DNA from: Acinetobacter bohemicus ANC 3994
GTDB taxonomy: Bacteria; Pseudomonadota; Gammaproteobacteria; Pseudomonadales; Moraxellaceae
Assembly (NCBI RefSeq): GCF_000367925.1
Contig: NZ_KB849164.1
Span: 660,349 to 724,348, forward strand
Direction of reading: 5' to 3'
Length of the DNA stretch: 64,000 nucleotides
Position numbers and translations under genes: made by a program. Positions 17,002 to 26,776 of this stretch are shown here, in pieces. Below the pieces are notes generated by a model. It saw only the letters and a list, made by a program, of their open reading frames with translations. It searched no databases and was not told the DNA's origin. Position 1 is the stretch's first letter, and each line of letters opens with the position of its first letter.

Positions 17002-19584
17002 ATGCGTTTTGAAAAATTTACAAATCGCTTACAGCAAGCCTTATCAGATGCCCAATCTTTAGCGATGGGTAAAGATAACACCGCAATTGAAGGTATTCAC
17101 ATTCTATCTGCACTGTTGGAAGAATCATCTAATATCAGCCTGTTACAACAGGCAGGTGCAAATTTAAGAGACCTTCAAACCAAGTTGCAGCAGGCATTAA
17201 ATAATGCCGCAACGATTGCGAATCCAACGGGCGACATCAATTTAAATCCAGAAGCTGTGCGTGCATTGAATCTAGCAGATAGTTTTGCACAAAAAGCGGG
17301 AGATGAATTTTTATCTACGGATTGGGTAATTTTAGCGCTCGCTGAAACAGGTGCAACGAAAACACTACTCAATAGTGTAGGTGTGACGACAGATAAGCTG
17401 CGTAAAGCAATTGAAAATATACGAGGTGGTGACAAAGTTATGGCAAATAACCACGAAGATCAACGTGATTCTCTGAATAAGTATACGGTTGATTTAACTG
17501 AACGTGCCATGTCTGGCAAGCTTGATCCAGTCATTGGGCGAGATGAAGAAATTCGTCGCACGATTCAAGTTTTGTCACGTCGTACTAAAAATAACCCTGT
17601 GCTGATTGGTGAACCGGGGGTTGGTAAAACTGCGATTGTAGAAGGCTTAGCACAACGTATTGTTAATGGTGAAGTACCTGAAGGCTTAAAAGGTAAACGC
17701 GTTTTATCTTTAGACTTAGGGTCGCTATTGGCAGGTGCGAAATATCGGGGTGAGTTTGAAGAACGCTTAAAAGCAGTGCTAAAAGACCTGGCTAAATATG
17801 ATGGCGAGATCATCTTGTTTATTGATGAGTTACATACGCTTGTCGGTGCCGGTAAAGGTGATGGCGCGATGGATGCAGGGAATATGTTAAAACCTGCATT
17901 GGCACGTGGTGAGCTGCGCTGTGTGGGTGCAACCACTTTGGATGAATATCGTCAGTTCATTGAAAAAGATGCAGCATTGGAACGTCGTTTCCAAAAAGTC
18001 TTGGTCGATGAACCGAGTGTAGAAGATACCATTGCAATATTACGTGGTTTAAAAGAGAAGTATGCAACGCATCATGGTGTGCAGATTCTTGATTCTGCGA
18101 TTATTGCTGCGGCGAAAATGTCGCATCGTTATATTACAGACCGTCAATTGCCAGATAAAGCCATTGATTTAATTGATGAAGCTGCATCGCGGATTAAAAT
18201 GGAAATTGACTCGAAACCTGAGCCACTGGACCGTTTAGACCGTCGTTTGATCCAGTTGAAAATGCAATTGGAAGCGGTGAAACAAGATGCAGATTCAGTC
18301 AGTAAGGCTGAAGTTGAATATTTGGAAAAGCAAATTGAAGAAGTTCAACGAGAATATAACAATTTAGAAGAAGTGTGGCGTGCTGAAAAAACCTTAGTCG
18401 AAGGGACGAATCAGGCTCAGGTTGAGCTAGATAAAGCCCGTACTGCGTTTGAAAAAGCACAGCGTGAAGGTGATTTGGCTGAAGCAAGCCGTTTGCAATA
18501 CGGAGTGATTCCTGAATTGCAAAAACGCCTTGCAGCGGAAGAGGTGGCTGAAGAAACGAGTGAAGAGCCAAAATTGATTCGTACCAAAGTGACTGAGAAT
18601 GAAATTGCAGAAGTAGTGAGTGCTGCAACGGGTATTCCTGTCGCAAAAATGTTGCAAGGTGAACGCGAAAAACTTCTGCATATGGAAGATTTTTTACATA
18701 ACCGTGTGGTGGGACAAGATGAAGCGGTTGTTGCTGTATCGAATGCCGTCCGTCGTTCACGTGCCGGTTTATCTGATCCGAATCGACCAAGTGGTTCATT
18801 CTTATTCCTTGGACCAACAGGTGTTGGTAAAACGGAATTGACCAAAGCTTTGGCGAATTTCTTGTTTGATAGTGACGATGCTATGGTTCGTATCGATATG
18901 AGTGAGTTCATGGAGAAACATTCTGTGAGTCGCTTGGTCGGTGCACCTCCGGGCTATGTTGGATATGAAGAAGGCGGTATCTTAACCGAAGCTGTGCGAC
19001 GCAAACCTTATAGTGTAGTGCTGTTTGATGAAGTGGAAAAAGCACATCCTGACGTGTTTAACATCTTATTACAGGTGCTTGATGATGGTCGTTTAACGGA
19101 CTCTCAGGGGCGTGTGGTTGATTTTAAAAATACAGTCATCGTGTTGACCTCAAACTTAGGTTCACAAGATGTACGTGAGTTAGGTGGAAGCGCTACGGAG
19201 GATGAGGTTCGTGCGGTGGTGATGAATGCGGTATCGCAACATTTCCGTCCAGAATTCATTAACCGTATTGATGAACTGGTTGTTTTCCATTCATTGAAAA
19301 AAGAGCAAATTCGAGGTATTGCAGATATTCAGTTGGATCGTTTACGTTCACGCTTAAGCGAAAAAGACATGAGTCTTTCTGTAGAGGATAGTGCTTTTGA
19401 TCAATTAATAGATGCTGGTTTTGACCCTATTTATGGTGCTCGACCACTGAAACGTGCAATTCAACAACAAGTCGAAAACTCGTTGGCACAAAAAATATTG
19501 AGTGGTGAGTTCATTCCCGGCGATACGATTTTGATTAAAGGTGAACATGGTCATCTTGAGTTTGAGAAAATGAAATTGAGTTAA
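17002..19584 (+). CDS. clpB: ATP-dependent disaggregase ClpB
   Basis: ClpB is a hexameric AAA+ chaperone that, with DnaK, pulls proteins out of aggregates after heat stress. The 860-aa protein has the N domain (MRFEKFTNRLQQALSDAQ), nucleotide domain 1 (GEPGVGKT near 206-213, Walker B FIDELH), a middle coiled-coil of about residues 405-525 and nucleotide domain 2 (GPTGVGKTE near 606). I start at the ATG at 17002 after GAGGA; the frame opens five codons earlier. A sigma-32 promoter lies upstream and a UUCG-loop terminator downstream. Confidence 0.98.
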   Translation: MRFEKFTNRLQQALSDAQSLAMGKDNTAIEGIHILSALLEESSNISLLQQAGANLRDLQTKLQQALNNAATIANPTGDINLNPEAVRALNLADSFAQKAGDEFLSTDWVILALAETGATKTLLNSVGVTTDKLRKAIENIRGGDKVMANNHEDQRDSLNKYTVDLTERAMSGKLDPVIGRDEEIRRTIQVLSRRTKNNPVLIGEPGVGKTAIVEGLAQRIVNGEVPEGLKGKRVLSLDLGSLLAGAKYRGEFEERLKAVLKDLAKYDGEIILFIDELHTLVGAGKGDGAMDAGNMLKPALARGELRCVGATTLDEYRQFIEKDAALERRFQKVLVDEPSVEDTIAILRGLKEKYATHHGVQILDSAIIAAAKMSHRYITDRQLPDKAIDLIDEAASRIKMEIDSKPEPLDRLDRRLIQLKMQLEAVKQDADSVSKAEVEYLEKQIEEVQREYNNLEEVWRAEKTLVEGTNQAQVELDKARTAFEKAQREGDLAEASRLQYGVIPELQKRLAAEEVAEETSEEPKLIRTKVTENEIAEVVSAATGIPVAKMLQGEREKLLHMEDFLHNRVVGQDEAVVAVSNAVRRSRAGLSDPNRPSGSFLFLGPTGVGKTELTKALANFLFDSDDAMVRIDMSEFMEKHSVSRLVGAPPGYVGYEEGGILTEAVRRKPYSVVLFDEVEKAHPDVFNILLQVLDDGRLTDSQGRVVDFKNTVIVLTSNLGSQDVRELGGSATEDEVRAVVMNAVSQHFRPEFINRIDELVVFHSLKKEQIRGIADIQLDRLRSRLSEKDMSLSVEDSAFDQLIDAGFDPIYGARPLKRAIQQQVENSLAQKILSGEFIPGDTILIKGEHGHLEFEKMKLS

Positions 19585-19614
19585 AAAGTTTTAACCCAGT
19601 TTCAATCGAAAAGT

Positions 19615-19642
19615 AAAAAACCTAGCTTCGGCTAGGTTTTTT
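19615..19642 (+). terminator. UUCG-loop terminator after clpB
   Basis: A 6-bp GC-rich stem (19621-19626/19631-19636) capped by TTCG has six A before and six T after it. Confidence 0.93.
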
Positions 19643-19808
19643 ATTGAGGAATAGAAATGTTAAAAATGACATTTTAAAGTCAAAATGTGACGTAAGTTTT
19701 CACTTTTTTGTGATGGAAATATCATCTAAGTGCTTTATTTGCAAAATAATTATCTTTATTTGAGGATTCTCTTTATAATTTATTTTAATAAAAAATAAAC
19801 AGCTTGAG

Positions 19809-21104
19809 ATGGAAAAAATGACTAAATTAAAGTGGGGTATTGGAAGTGTACTTACGCTTGCTGTGGTCGCAGTAGGAGGGAATCTTTATGCAGATAAAAG
19901 TTTGAAAACTTATTATCAGCAGGGTAGCAAGCAATCGAATAATTTAAATTTACAATATCAACAATTTCACATGGGGTCTTTAAAAGGCAGTGCGAACTGG
20001 GTTGCCGAATTAGTACTTGATCCATGTAAACCGAAAGAAGTGATCCAATTGAGTGGTCAGGATAATATCAAACGTAGTTGGAATGGATACGCGATTCATT
20101 CAGATATTAAAATTATTCAAGCGCCGGGGGCACTTCAGTCCTTGTTGAAGGAACCGCTTAAAGTACAAACGACAGTCAACTGGTTAGGAAACATGAATAG
20201 CACGTTGACGACGCCAGTCATTACACGAAATGAAGCCCAAATACAGTCTAGATTAGATCCGATAAAATTAAAATTTCGTGCAAAACCGATAGATCAACAG
20301 TTGAAGATACTGGATTTACAACTTGAAATTCCGAATTTGACCGTAACAGATACAAACACACATTTCCAAATGGTGGGGTTAAAGCTAGAAACTGACCAAG
20401 GACTAAATGGTGAGTATCTCGAGGCGGGGAAAACCAAAATTCAGATGGATTTGCTGAAAATGTCAGATCGAGATGTCAATAAACCAATCAATGCTGAGCT
20501 GAAAAATTTTAGTATAGAGACGCAAAGCGAGTTAACGGATCGGGTTTTAAACACTGAAATGTTGTTGCGGCTAGATGAAATGAAAATGCCCTTTGTGCCA
20601 GCAATGCAGAAAGTACAGTTTAATTTTAATGTGATTGATTTGAATCGACAAAAATTACAGAGTTTTTTTGATATCTTGGCGAAAGGTGAAAACAGTTGCG
20701 TGGCCAAAGAAGCACTGGTGAAAGATATAGAACCTGCTTTATTGGCGGTGATCAATGAGGGTTTCCGTTTTGAATCAAAAGATAATCAGTTTGCTATGGG
20801 GGAAGGGCTTGCTCAGGCGAGTATGACGGGACGTATTATGCCGAGTCATCAATCGACCATGATGGGCATGCTAAAAATAATGCCAAGTTTAATGGAATAC
20901 AAAGCAGATGTTCAGTTTGATAAAAATATGATGTCGAGTGTAATGAATAATTATATGCAAAAGGGTGGAGCTGCGAAGTCTGATCAAAATATCGAAAATA
21001 TGTTGTCCACTATGCAGCAGTCAGGTCAGGTGAAACGTGAGGGTGATATTTTGAAAATGTCAGTTGAATACAAATATGGGCAGACAAAGTTCCTGACTGA
21101 ATAA
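19809..21104 (+). CDS. DUF945/YdgA-like envelope protein
   Basis: The 431-aa protein begins with an uncleaved-looking signal anchor (about residues 8-26) and then a long, mostly beta-strand-like periplasmic region. This resembles YdgA/DUF945 proteins: the NLYADKSLKTYYQQG start and the QFHMGSLKGSANWV repeat-like entry. Function in this family is poorly defined. ATG 19809 and ATG 19818 are both plausible. It is a single gene between two strong terminators. Confidence 0.75.
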   Translation: MEKMTKLKWGIGSVLTLAVVAVGGNLYADKSLKTYYQQGSKQSNNLNLQYQQFHMGSLKGSANWVAELVLDPCKPKEVIQLSGQDNIKRSWNGYAIHSDIKIIQAPGALQSLLKEPLKVQTTVNWLGNMNSTLTTPVITRNEAQIQSRLDPIKLKFRAKPIDQQLKILDLQLEIPNLTVTDTNTHFQMVGLKLETDQGLNGEYLEAGKTKIQMDLLKMSDRDVNKPINAELKNFSIETQSELTDRVLNTEMLLRLDEMKMPFVPAMQKVQFNFNVIDLNRQKLQSFFDILAKGENSCVAKEALVKDIEPALLAVINEGFRFESKDNQFAMGEGLAQASMTGRIMPSHQSTMMGMLKIMPSLMEYKADVQFDKNMMSSVMNNYMQKGGAAKSDQNIENMLSTMQQSGQVKREGDILKMSVEYKYGQTKFLTE

Positions 21105-21120
21105 TACGGTGTGGCATAAA

Positions 21121-21149
21121 AAATGGGACGAAAGACGTCCCATTTTTAT
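21121..21149 (+). terminator. Terminator after the DUF945-like gene
   Basis: A 10-bp perfect stem (21121-21130/21136-21145) has an AAAGA loop and a T-run that starts within the 3' arm. It sits before the convergent rlmKL end and may serve both strands. Confidence 0.9.
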
Positions 21150-21217
21150 GCCTGAAAACTTTCCAGCGCAGATCTCAGCAGAGATGAAATACGACCTAGT
21201 ATTTCATCTCCAAAGCA

Positions 21218-23422
21218 TTAGCTTTTTGGATGGGTAATTTTCCATGCACGGTGAATTTTGGTATTGCGTTTGAAGTCAGTACCAATGGTTTCATTGGTAA
21301 TTTCTTCAACATCAAAGAATGCCAAAATTTCATCATCCATTTCAAAACCACGATAGTTGTTTGAAAAGTATAATGTACCTTCAGTTGTTAAACGGTTCAT
21401 TGCGCGTTTGAGTAATGACAAATGGTCACGTTGCACGTCAAAAGTACCGTGGAATTTTTTCGAGTTAGAGAAAGTTGGCGGGTCAATGAAGATCAGGTCG
21501 TATTGTTCATGACCTTCTTTTAACCATTCAAAACAGTCGCTTGAGAAGAACTGATGTTGTTGATCGGCATGATCGACAGTTAAGCCATTCAGTACAAAGT
21601 TTTCTTTAGACCAGTTTAAATAAGTATTCGATAAATCGACGCTTGTGGTACTTGCAGCACCGCCTAGAGCAGCATGAACACTGGCAGTAGAGGTATAGCT
21701 ATACAAGTTTAAGAAGTGCTTGCCTTGCGCTTCAGCCGCAATACGTAAACGCATTTGACGATGGTCAAGGAATAAGCCTGTATCTAAATAATCCGTTAAG
21801 TTGATTAAGAATTTTGCTTTGCCTTCTTGCACAATAAAACGTTTAGATGCAGTACTTTGTTTTTCGTACTGCGTTTTACCTTCTTGACGTGCACGGGTTT
21901 TAATGAAGATCGCATCACGACCTAAACCTGTCACTGCACGAATAGAAGCAAGCGCTAAATTAAAACGTTTTTTTGCTTTTTCAGGATCAATGGTTTTTGG
22001 TGGAGCATATTCTTGAACGTGTAAACGATCGCCGTATAAATCCACTGCAACGTTAAAGTCAGGCAGATCAGCATCATATAAACGTAAGCAATAGATATTT
22101 TCTTTCACTGCCCACTTTTTCAATGCCTGCATATTTTTTTGCAGACGATTGGTAAAGTCTTCAGCACCTTCAATTTTTTCAAATTGTTGCGGCTGCCAAA
22201 CAGCAAGGAAAGGCTGAGTTGCCGTAGCAGGTTTAATTTGACCTGAACGAATATAAATTGGCAATTTACCATTCATTAAACGTAAGGTTTGCGGATCATT
22301 AAACGCTAAAACGTCCGCTTGCTCAATTTGAGAAGCAATCACGGCTGCTGTTTGATTTGGGAAGTGTTTTTGCAATAGGGCAGATAGGCCTAGGTACAAA
22401 GCACGATTCGAAGCCTTTTCGCCTAAACGCTCACCATAAGGCGGGTTAGTTACAATAAATGCTTTTTTACCCATTGCTGCAAAATCAGGCCAGTCAGCCA
22501 GAGTACGTTCTTCAATTTTGATGTGATCAAGCAATGACTCAAAACCTGCGGCAATAATATTTTGCTTGGTCGCTTTCACCGCTTCCCAGTCAGCATCATA
22601 AGCATAGAACTGAGGTAATGGTTTTTCTAATGCAGCTTGGTGACGTTCAGTGGCTTCAGTTTTAATTGACATCCATAAATCATGGTTATGGCCATTCCAA
22701 CCATTGAAGCCAAAGCGACGTACTAAACCAGGTGCACGATCCGTCAACATCATCAGTGCTTCAATGATGAACGTACCTGAACCACACATTGGGTCTAAAA
22801 TAATGTCTGGATTACATTGGAGTAATTTGGCTTTTTGTAGAATTGCTGCTGCAAGGTTTTCTTTAATTGGTGCATCGGTCATAAAATGACGATAGCCACG
22901 TTTATGTAAAGAATCACCTGATAAATCTAGGCAGTAAGTGTGCTGAGTTTTACCCGCAAGCACGTATAAGGTAATTTCTGGTTGTTTAATATCAACACTT
23001 GGGCGTTTGCCGACAGCTTCCATAAAGGAATCGACCACACCATCTTTTACACGTAAGGTCGCAAATTGACTGTTTACTTTAATGTCGCGTTCGACGTGTA
23101 AACGAATGGCAAAGGTACTTTGTGGTGCAAAAATAAGAGACCAGTCAAAGTTCATTGCACCTTCATACAGCTCTTCTGCCACATCACGTGCATCATGAGT
23201 GAAGTCCAATTCATGGGTATGAATAGGCGTCAGTACACGAGATGCTAAACGCGACCAGATACAAATACGGTATGCATTTTCTAGCGTGCCTTGGAAAACT
23301 AAACGTCCTGGAAAGCGTTCAATATTTTGAACACCTAAACCTTCCAATTCTTCTTGGAGTAAGGTTTCAAGTCCATCTGCACAGGTAACCCAGTATGTAG
23401 AAAGACGTAGTTTCGAATTCAT
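21218..23422 (-). CDS. rlmL: Bifunctional 23S rRNA methyltransferase RlmKL (m2G2445 and m7G2069)
   Basis: This 734-aa fusion modifies two guanines in domain V of 23S rRNA. The N-terminal half has a THUMP region and an RlmL methyltransferase domain with DPMCGSGTFIIEA near residue 210 and the NPPYGERL motif near residue 325. The C-terminal half is the RlmK domain, with the NLYSYTSTASVHAALGGA SAM-binding stretch and IFIDPPTFSNS. The frame extends to a TTG at 23434, but GGA lies seven bases before the ATG at 23422, which I use. Confidence 0.97.
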   Translation of the reverse strand: MNSKLRLSTYWVTCADGLETLLQEELEGLGVQNIERFPGRLVFQGTLENAYRICIWSRLASRVLTPIHTHELDFTHDARDVAEELYEGAMNFDWSLIFAPQSTFAIRLHVERDIKVNSQFATLRVKDGVVDSFMEAVGKRPSVDIKQPEITLYVLAGKTQHTYCLDLSGDSLHKRGYRHFMTDAPIKENLAAAILQKAKLLQCNPDIILDPMCGSGTFIIEALMMLTDRAPGLVRRFGFNGWNGHNHDLWMSIKTEATERHQAALEKPLPQFYAYDADWEAVKATKQNIIAAGFESLLDHIKIEERTLADWPDFAAMGKKAFIVTNPPYGERLGEKASNRALYLGLSALLQKHFPNQTAAVIASQIEQADVLAFNDPQTLRLMNGKLPIYIRSGQIKPATATQPFLAVWQPQQFEKIEGAEDFTNRLQKNMQALKKWAVKENIYCLRLYDADLPDFNVAVDLYGDRLHVQEYAPPKTIDPEKAKKRFNLALASIRAVTGLGRDAIFIKTRARQEGKTQYEKQSTASKRFIVQEGKAKFLINLTDYLDTGLFLDHRQMRLRIAAEAQGKHFLNLYSYTSTASVHAALGGAASTTSVDLSNTYLNWSKENFVLNGLTVDHADQQHQFFSSDCFEWLKEGHEQYDLIFIDPPTFSNSKKFHGTFDVQRDHLSLLKRAMNRLTTEGTLYFSNNYRGFEMDDEILAFFDVEEITNETIGTDFKRNTKIHRAWKITHPKS

Positions 23423-23644
23423 GCAAATTTCCAAAAGCAGCTAAGCAATCTAATATTTTAACGTATTTTAGTGCTGAAAAGTTTTTAAATTAGGGGGAAG
23501 CCTGAGTCTGAAGCAAAAATATCGACTTTTTATCTCTTAAGCGTTCATATTTGGTATGCATTTTGCTGATTAATATCTTGATTAGTGATCAGTCAGGTAT
23601 TTGGGCTGAAAGCGTGGTTTAAAATTGATTTGATGGGGGCATTC

Positions 23645-24004
23645 ATGACGGATTCAGTTTATAAAGGTTTTAAGGAAAATGGCGATGCATTTTCAGTTGC
23701 AACACTTATTTATGCGCGATTGAGACGTGTGGCTGGGCGGGTGATTGATGTGATGTATCTGGTACAGAATAAGGATTATGCCCAATATGTTGTCGGTTTG
23801 GCGCAGGCGGAAAAAGATGCCGAATTAGACCGACATGCAGCGCGTTTAAATGCTTTAATTGTTGCTGAACGTGAGCCTGAGTTTGTGGTTATTCAGGAAG
23901 AAAAGAAAGTAATCGCTGAAATTGTTCAAAATGAAGTTGAGGTTACAGAAGACGAAATTTATAGAGCACAAGTTTCACATCATTATATTGGTGCATTGCG
24001 TTGA
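23645..24004 (+). CDS. Hypothetical protein, soluble and charged
   Basis: I do not recognise this 119-aa protein. It is predicted helical, with an Arg-rich segment (ARLRRVAGRV) near residue 28 and an acidic C-terminal half (EEKKVIAEIVQNEVEVTEDE). It has no signal peptide. The frame is open from 23585, but GGGGG lies just before the ATG at 23645, which gives a sensible start (MTDSVYKGF). It is divergent from rlmKL and ends at a strong terminator. Confidence 0.72.
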   Translation: MTDSVYKGFKENGDAFSVATLIYARLRRVAGRVIDVMYLVQNKDYAQYVVGLAQAEKDAELDRHAARLNALIVAEREPEFVVIQEEKKVIAEIVQNEVEVTEDEIYRAQVSHHYIGALR

Positions 24005-24010
24005 TAAATA

Positions 24011-24047
24011 AGGCTCTAAATCATCGCATTTATTTAGAGCCTTTTTT
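24011..24047 (+). terminator. Terminator after the 23645 gene
   Basis: An 11-bp stem (24011-24021/24032-24042) is followed by a T-run. Confidence 0.9.
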
Positions 24048-24349
24048 ATATAGATAAATAGATGAGAGGTTATTATTGCTGGAACAATCGTAACTTTCCT
24101 GTATGGCTAGCGTAGAAAGAATGACTCAACAGAGAGATATAAATATTCAGCTTAAAAAATTTAATGTTTTGATCGGGTTGATACTGAATAGGCATTTTAT
24201 TTGAGTGATGTTGGACGTATTTTTGTGAATAAGAGAAGCGAGATCAAAAATTTAAATTGACTAAAAATTGCTTGATCGTGCGCATTGGTCTCGGATTATG
24301 AAGAATAATATCTGTATAATAGTTCAACTTAACCGCAAGGGAATCTCTC
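24048..24349. other. pyrB upstream region
   Basis: This roughly 300-bp gap contains no supported gene. A consensus -10 TATAAT lies at 24315-24320, about 30 bp before pyrB. The matching -35 is weak. AAGGGA just before the ATG is the ribosome-binding site. Confidence 0.6.
24315..24320 (+). promoter_or_regulatory. -10 element of the pyrB promoter
   Basis: A perfect TATAAT lies 29 bp upstream of the pyrB ATG. It implies a short leader of roughly 20 bases starting in a pyrimidine-containing stretch. Confidence 0.6.
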
Positions 24350-25366
24350 ATGCACTTGGCAGCATTGCATACTCCGAGCCAGATTCAACTCAATCAACAG
24401 GGTAATCTTAAGCATTTCTTGACCATTGAAGGTCTTTCCAAAGAAACCCTGACAAAAATTCTTGATACCGCTAATTCTTTTTTCAATGAACAAAATCAAC
24501 TGATTACGACTCCACTTTTGGAAGGTCGTACAGTCATGAACCTATTTTTTGAAAACTCAACACGTACACGTACTACTTTTGAAGCAGCAGCAAAGCGTTT
24601 GTCGGCAAATGTTTTGAATATTGATATTGCGCGCTCAAGTACATCGAAGGGTGAAACGCTACGTGATACGCTGTGGAATTTAGAAGCAATGGCGGCGGAT
24701 ATTTTCGTGGTTCGTCATTCATCTTCAGGTGCAGCACATTTTATTGCACAAACGGTCTCGCCACAGGTTGCCATCATTAACGCGGGTGATGGTCGTCATG
24801 CGCATCCAACTCAAGCCATGTTGGATATGTTGACGATTCGCCGTGAAACGAAAAAGCCATTCGAAACTTTAAGTGTTGCAATTATTGGTGATATTAAACA
24901 TTCACGTGTGGCACGTTCAGATGTGGTGGCATTGCAAACTTTGGGCTGTAAAGACATTCGCGTGATTGCACCCAATACCTTGCTTCCATACGGTTTTGAT
25001 GAATACGGTGAAGAGATCCGTCTATTTAATAATATGGAAGATGGCATCAAAGATTGCGATGTGATTATTACCTTACGTATTCAAAATGAACGTATTGATT
25101 CTCCAGCGCTCGCATCGCAAGCTGAATTTTATAAAATGTATGGCTTAAATAAAGAACGTTTGGCAATGGTAAAACCGGATTGTATCGTGATGCATCCGGG
25201 TCCAATGAACCGCGGTGTAGAAATTGATTCCAGTATTGCTGATGGCCCGCAAGCGGTCATTTTGCAGCAAGTGACCAATGGTATTGCTGTACGTATGGCA
25301 GTACTAGCGCTGTCTATGCAAGGCCAGTTACAGGAAAAAGGTTTAATTGAAGCGATTGCGGGATAA
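24350..25366 (+). CDS. pyrB: Aspartate carbamoyltransferase catalytic subunit
   Basis: This enzyme condenses carbamoyl phosphate with aspartate in pyrimidine synthesis. The 338-aa product has the carbamoyl-phosphate motif FENSTRTRTTFE (about residues 66-77), HPTQAMLDM (near 152) and the HPGPMNRGVE segment near residue 283. Size and neighbour match class A ATCases, in which PyrB assembles with a dihydroorotase-like protein. It is 9 bp before the pyrC' homologue, so the two are one operon. Confidence 0.97.
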   Translation: MHLAALHTPSQIQLNQQGNLKHFLTIEGLSKETLTKILDTANSFFNEQNQLITTPLLEGRTVMNLFFENSTRTRTTFEAAAKRLSANVLNIDIARSSTSKGETLRDTLWNLEAMAADIFVVRHSSSGAAHFIAQTVSPQVAIINAGDGRHAHPTQAMLDMLTIRRETKKPFETLSVAIIGDIKHSRVARSDVVALQTLGCKDIRVIAPNTLLPYGFDEYGEEIRLFNNMEDGIKDCDVIITLRIQNERIDSPALASQAEFYKMYGLNKERLAMVKPDCIVMHPGPMNRGVEIDSSIADGPQAVILQQVTNGIAVRMAVLALSMQGQLQEKGLIEAIAG

Positions 25367-25375
25367 GGGAAAGTC

Positions 25376-26611
25376 ATGAGTATTGTAAAAATTGAAAATG
25401 TCCGTGTCCTCGATCCAATCAAGCAAACGGATAGCGTAGAAACAGTTTATTTAGAACAGGGCAAACGCGTTGCGGCAACAGATCATGTGAGCGAAAGCAT
25501 TGATGGACAAGGTAAATGGTTGATGCCAACCATGGTCGATTTGTGTGCACGTATGCGTGAACCGGGTCAGCAACAGCATGGTACGTTAAAGTCTGAAGGT
25601 CGTGCAGCACGTAAAAACGGTATTCTACATATCTTTACACCACCGGATTCCAAACCAATCGTACAGGACAATGGTGCACTGATTCATGGATTAGTGGAAA
25701 AAGCCATGTTAGATGGTGGCATTTACTTAAAAGTGATTGGTGCACAGACTCAAGGCTTAAATGGCAAACAACCTGCCAATATGGCAGGTTTGAAAAAAGG
25801 GGGTTGTACTGCTGTTTCTAACGCTAATGCACCCTTTGCGGATGATGATGTTGTACTTCGTACGCTTGAATATGCAGCTGGTTTAGGTATGACCGTTGTG
25901 TTTTATGCGGAAGAACATCAAATTGCCAAAGATGGTTGTGTACATGAAGGTTTTGTTGCCTCACGTCAAGGTTTACCGATGATTCCAGCCTTGGCCGAAA
26001 CAGTGGCGATTGCAAAGTATCTCTTGATGATTGAAGCCACTAAAGTTCGTGCCCATTTTGGTTTGTTGTCCTGCGGGGCTTCTGTTGAACTCATTAAAAT
26101 TGCCAAAACTAAAGGCTTACCTGTTACTGCTGATGTTGCAATGCACCAATTGCATTTAACCGAAAGCTTAACCGATGGTTTTAACTCGTTGGCACATGTG
26201 CGCCCACCATTACGTGCTGAAAAAGATAAACAGCTATTACGTCAAGGCGTGAAAGATGGTGTGATTGATGCGATTTGTACCCATCATGAACCACTGAGCA
26301 GTTCTGCAAAATTAGCGCCATTTGCTGAAACGGAACCGGGTTTAACCGCTTTTGATACTTATGTTGCTTTTGGTGTCCAATTGGTTAATGAGGGTTTATT
26401 TGAGCCTTTAGAGTGGGTGGAAAAAGTCACATTGGCTCCAGCAAAAGTGGCTAATATGGTTGATCGTTGGGTGGAAGAGTCTGGTTGGGCTTTGGTTGAC
26501 CCTAAACTCGAATGGTTGGTCTCTAAAGATTCAATTCTTTCACAGGGTAAAAATACACCGCTTATTAATCAAAAAGTTGTGGGTAAGGTCATCCAAACTT
26601 TTGCGGCTTAA
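25376..26611 (+). CDS. pyrX: Inactive dihydroorotase homologue (PyrC'/PyrX), structural partner of PyrB
   Basis: The 411-aa protein has the dihydroorotase fold, but the metal-binding HxH of the VDLHVHLREPG motif reads VDLCARMREPG at residues 54-64 (C57, R59). It should therefore not bind the usual zinc pair. In Pseudomonas such PyrC' proteins are needed to assemble PyrB into an active dodecamer. The ribosome-binding site GGGA lies in the 9-bp gap after pyrB. A functional dihydroorotase must be encoded elsewhere. Confidence 0.93.
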   Translation: MSIVKIENVRVLDPIKQTDSVETVYLEQGKRVAATDHVSESIDGQGKWLMPTMVDLCARMREPGQQQHGTLKSEGRAARKNGILHIFTPPDSKPIVQDNGALIHGLVEKAMLDGGIYLKVIGAQTQGLNGKQPANMAGLKKGGCTAVSNANAPFADDDVVLRTLEYAAGLGMTVVFYAEEHQIAKDGCVHEGFVASRQGLPMIPALAETVAIAKYLLMIEATKVRAHFGLLSCGASVELIKIAKTKGLPVTADVAMHQLHLTESLTDGFNSLAHVRPPLRAEKDKQLLRQGVKDGVIDAICTHHEPLSSSAKLAPFAETEPGLTAFDTYVAFGVQLVNEGLFEPLEWVEKVTLAPAKVANMVDRWVEESGWALVDPKLEWLVSKDSILSQGKNTPLINQKVVGKVIQTFAA

Positions 26612-26640
26612 TTGATTTCACATTTTTCTAAAAGTTATAA

Positions 26641-26666
26641 AAGTCAGCTTCGGCTGGCTTTTTTTG
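26641..26666 (+). terminator. UUCG-loop terminator of the pyrB-pyrC' operon
   Basis: An 8-bp stem (26641-26648/26653-26660, one T-G pair) is capped by TTCG and followed by a T-run. Confidence 0.92.
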
Positions 26667-26776
26667 TGGTTGAAAAACAATTGTATTTTAAACAATACAA
26701 TTATTTACACTGATTAAAAAACGAACAGATAAACTAAAAATTAAGCATGATAAAACGAGAATAAAAGGAATAATGG

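Noticed and set aside
18299..18817. Long minus-strand frames opposite clpB.
   Set aside because: They lie inside the certain clpB coding region and show no coding signature of their own.
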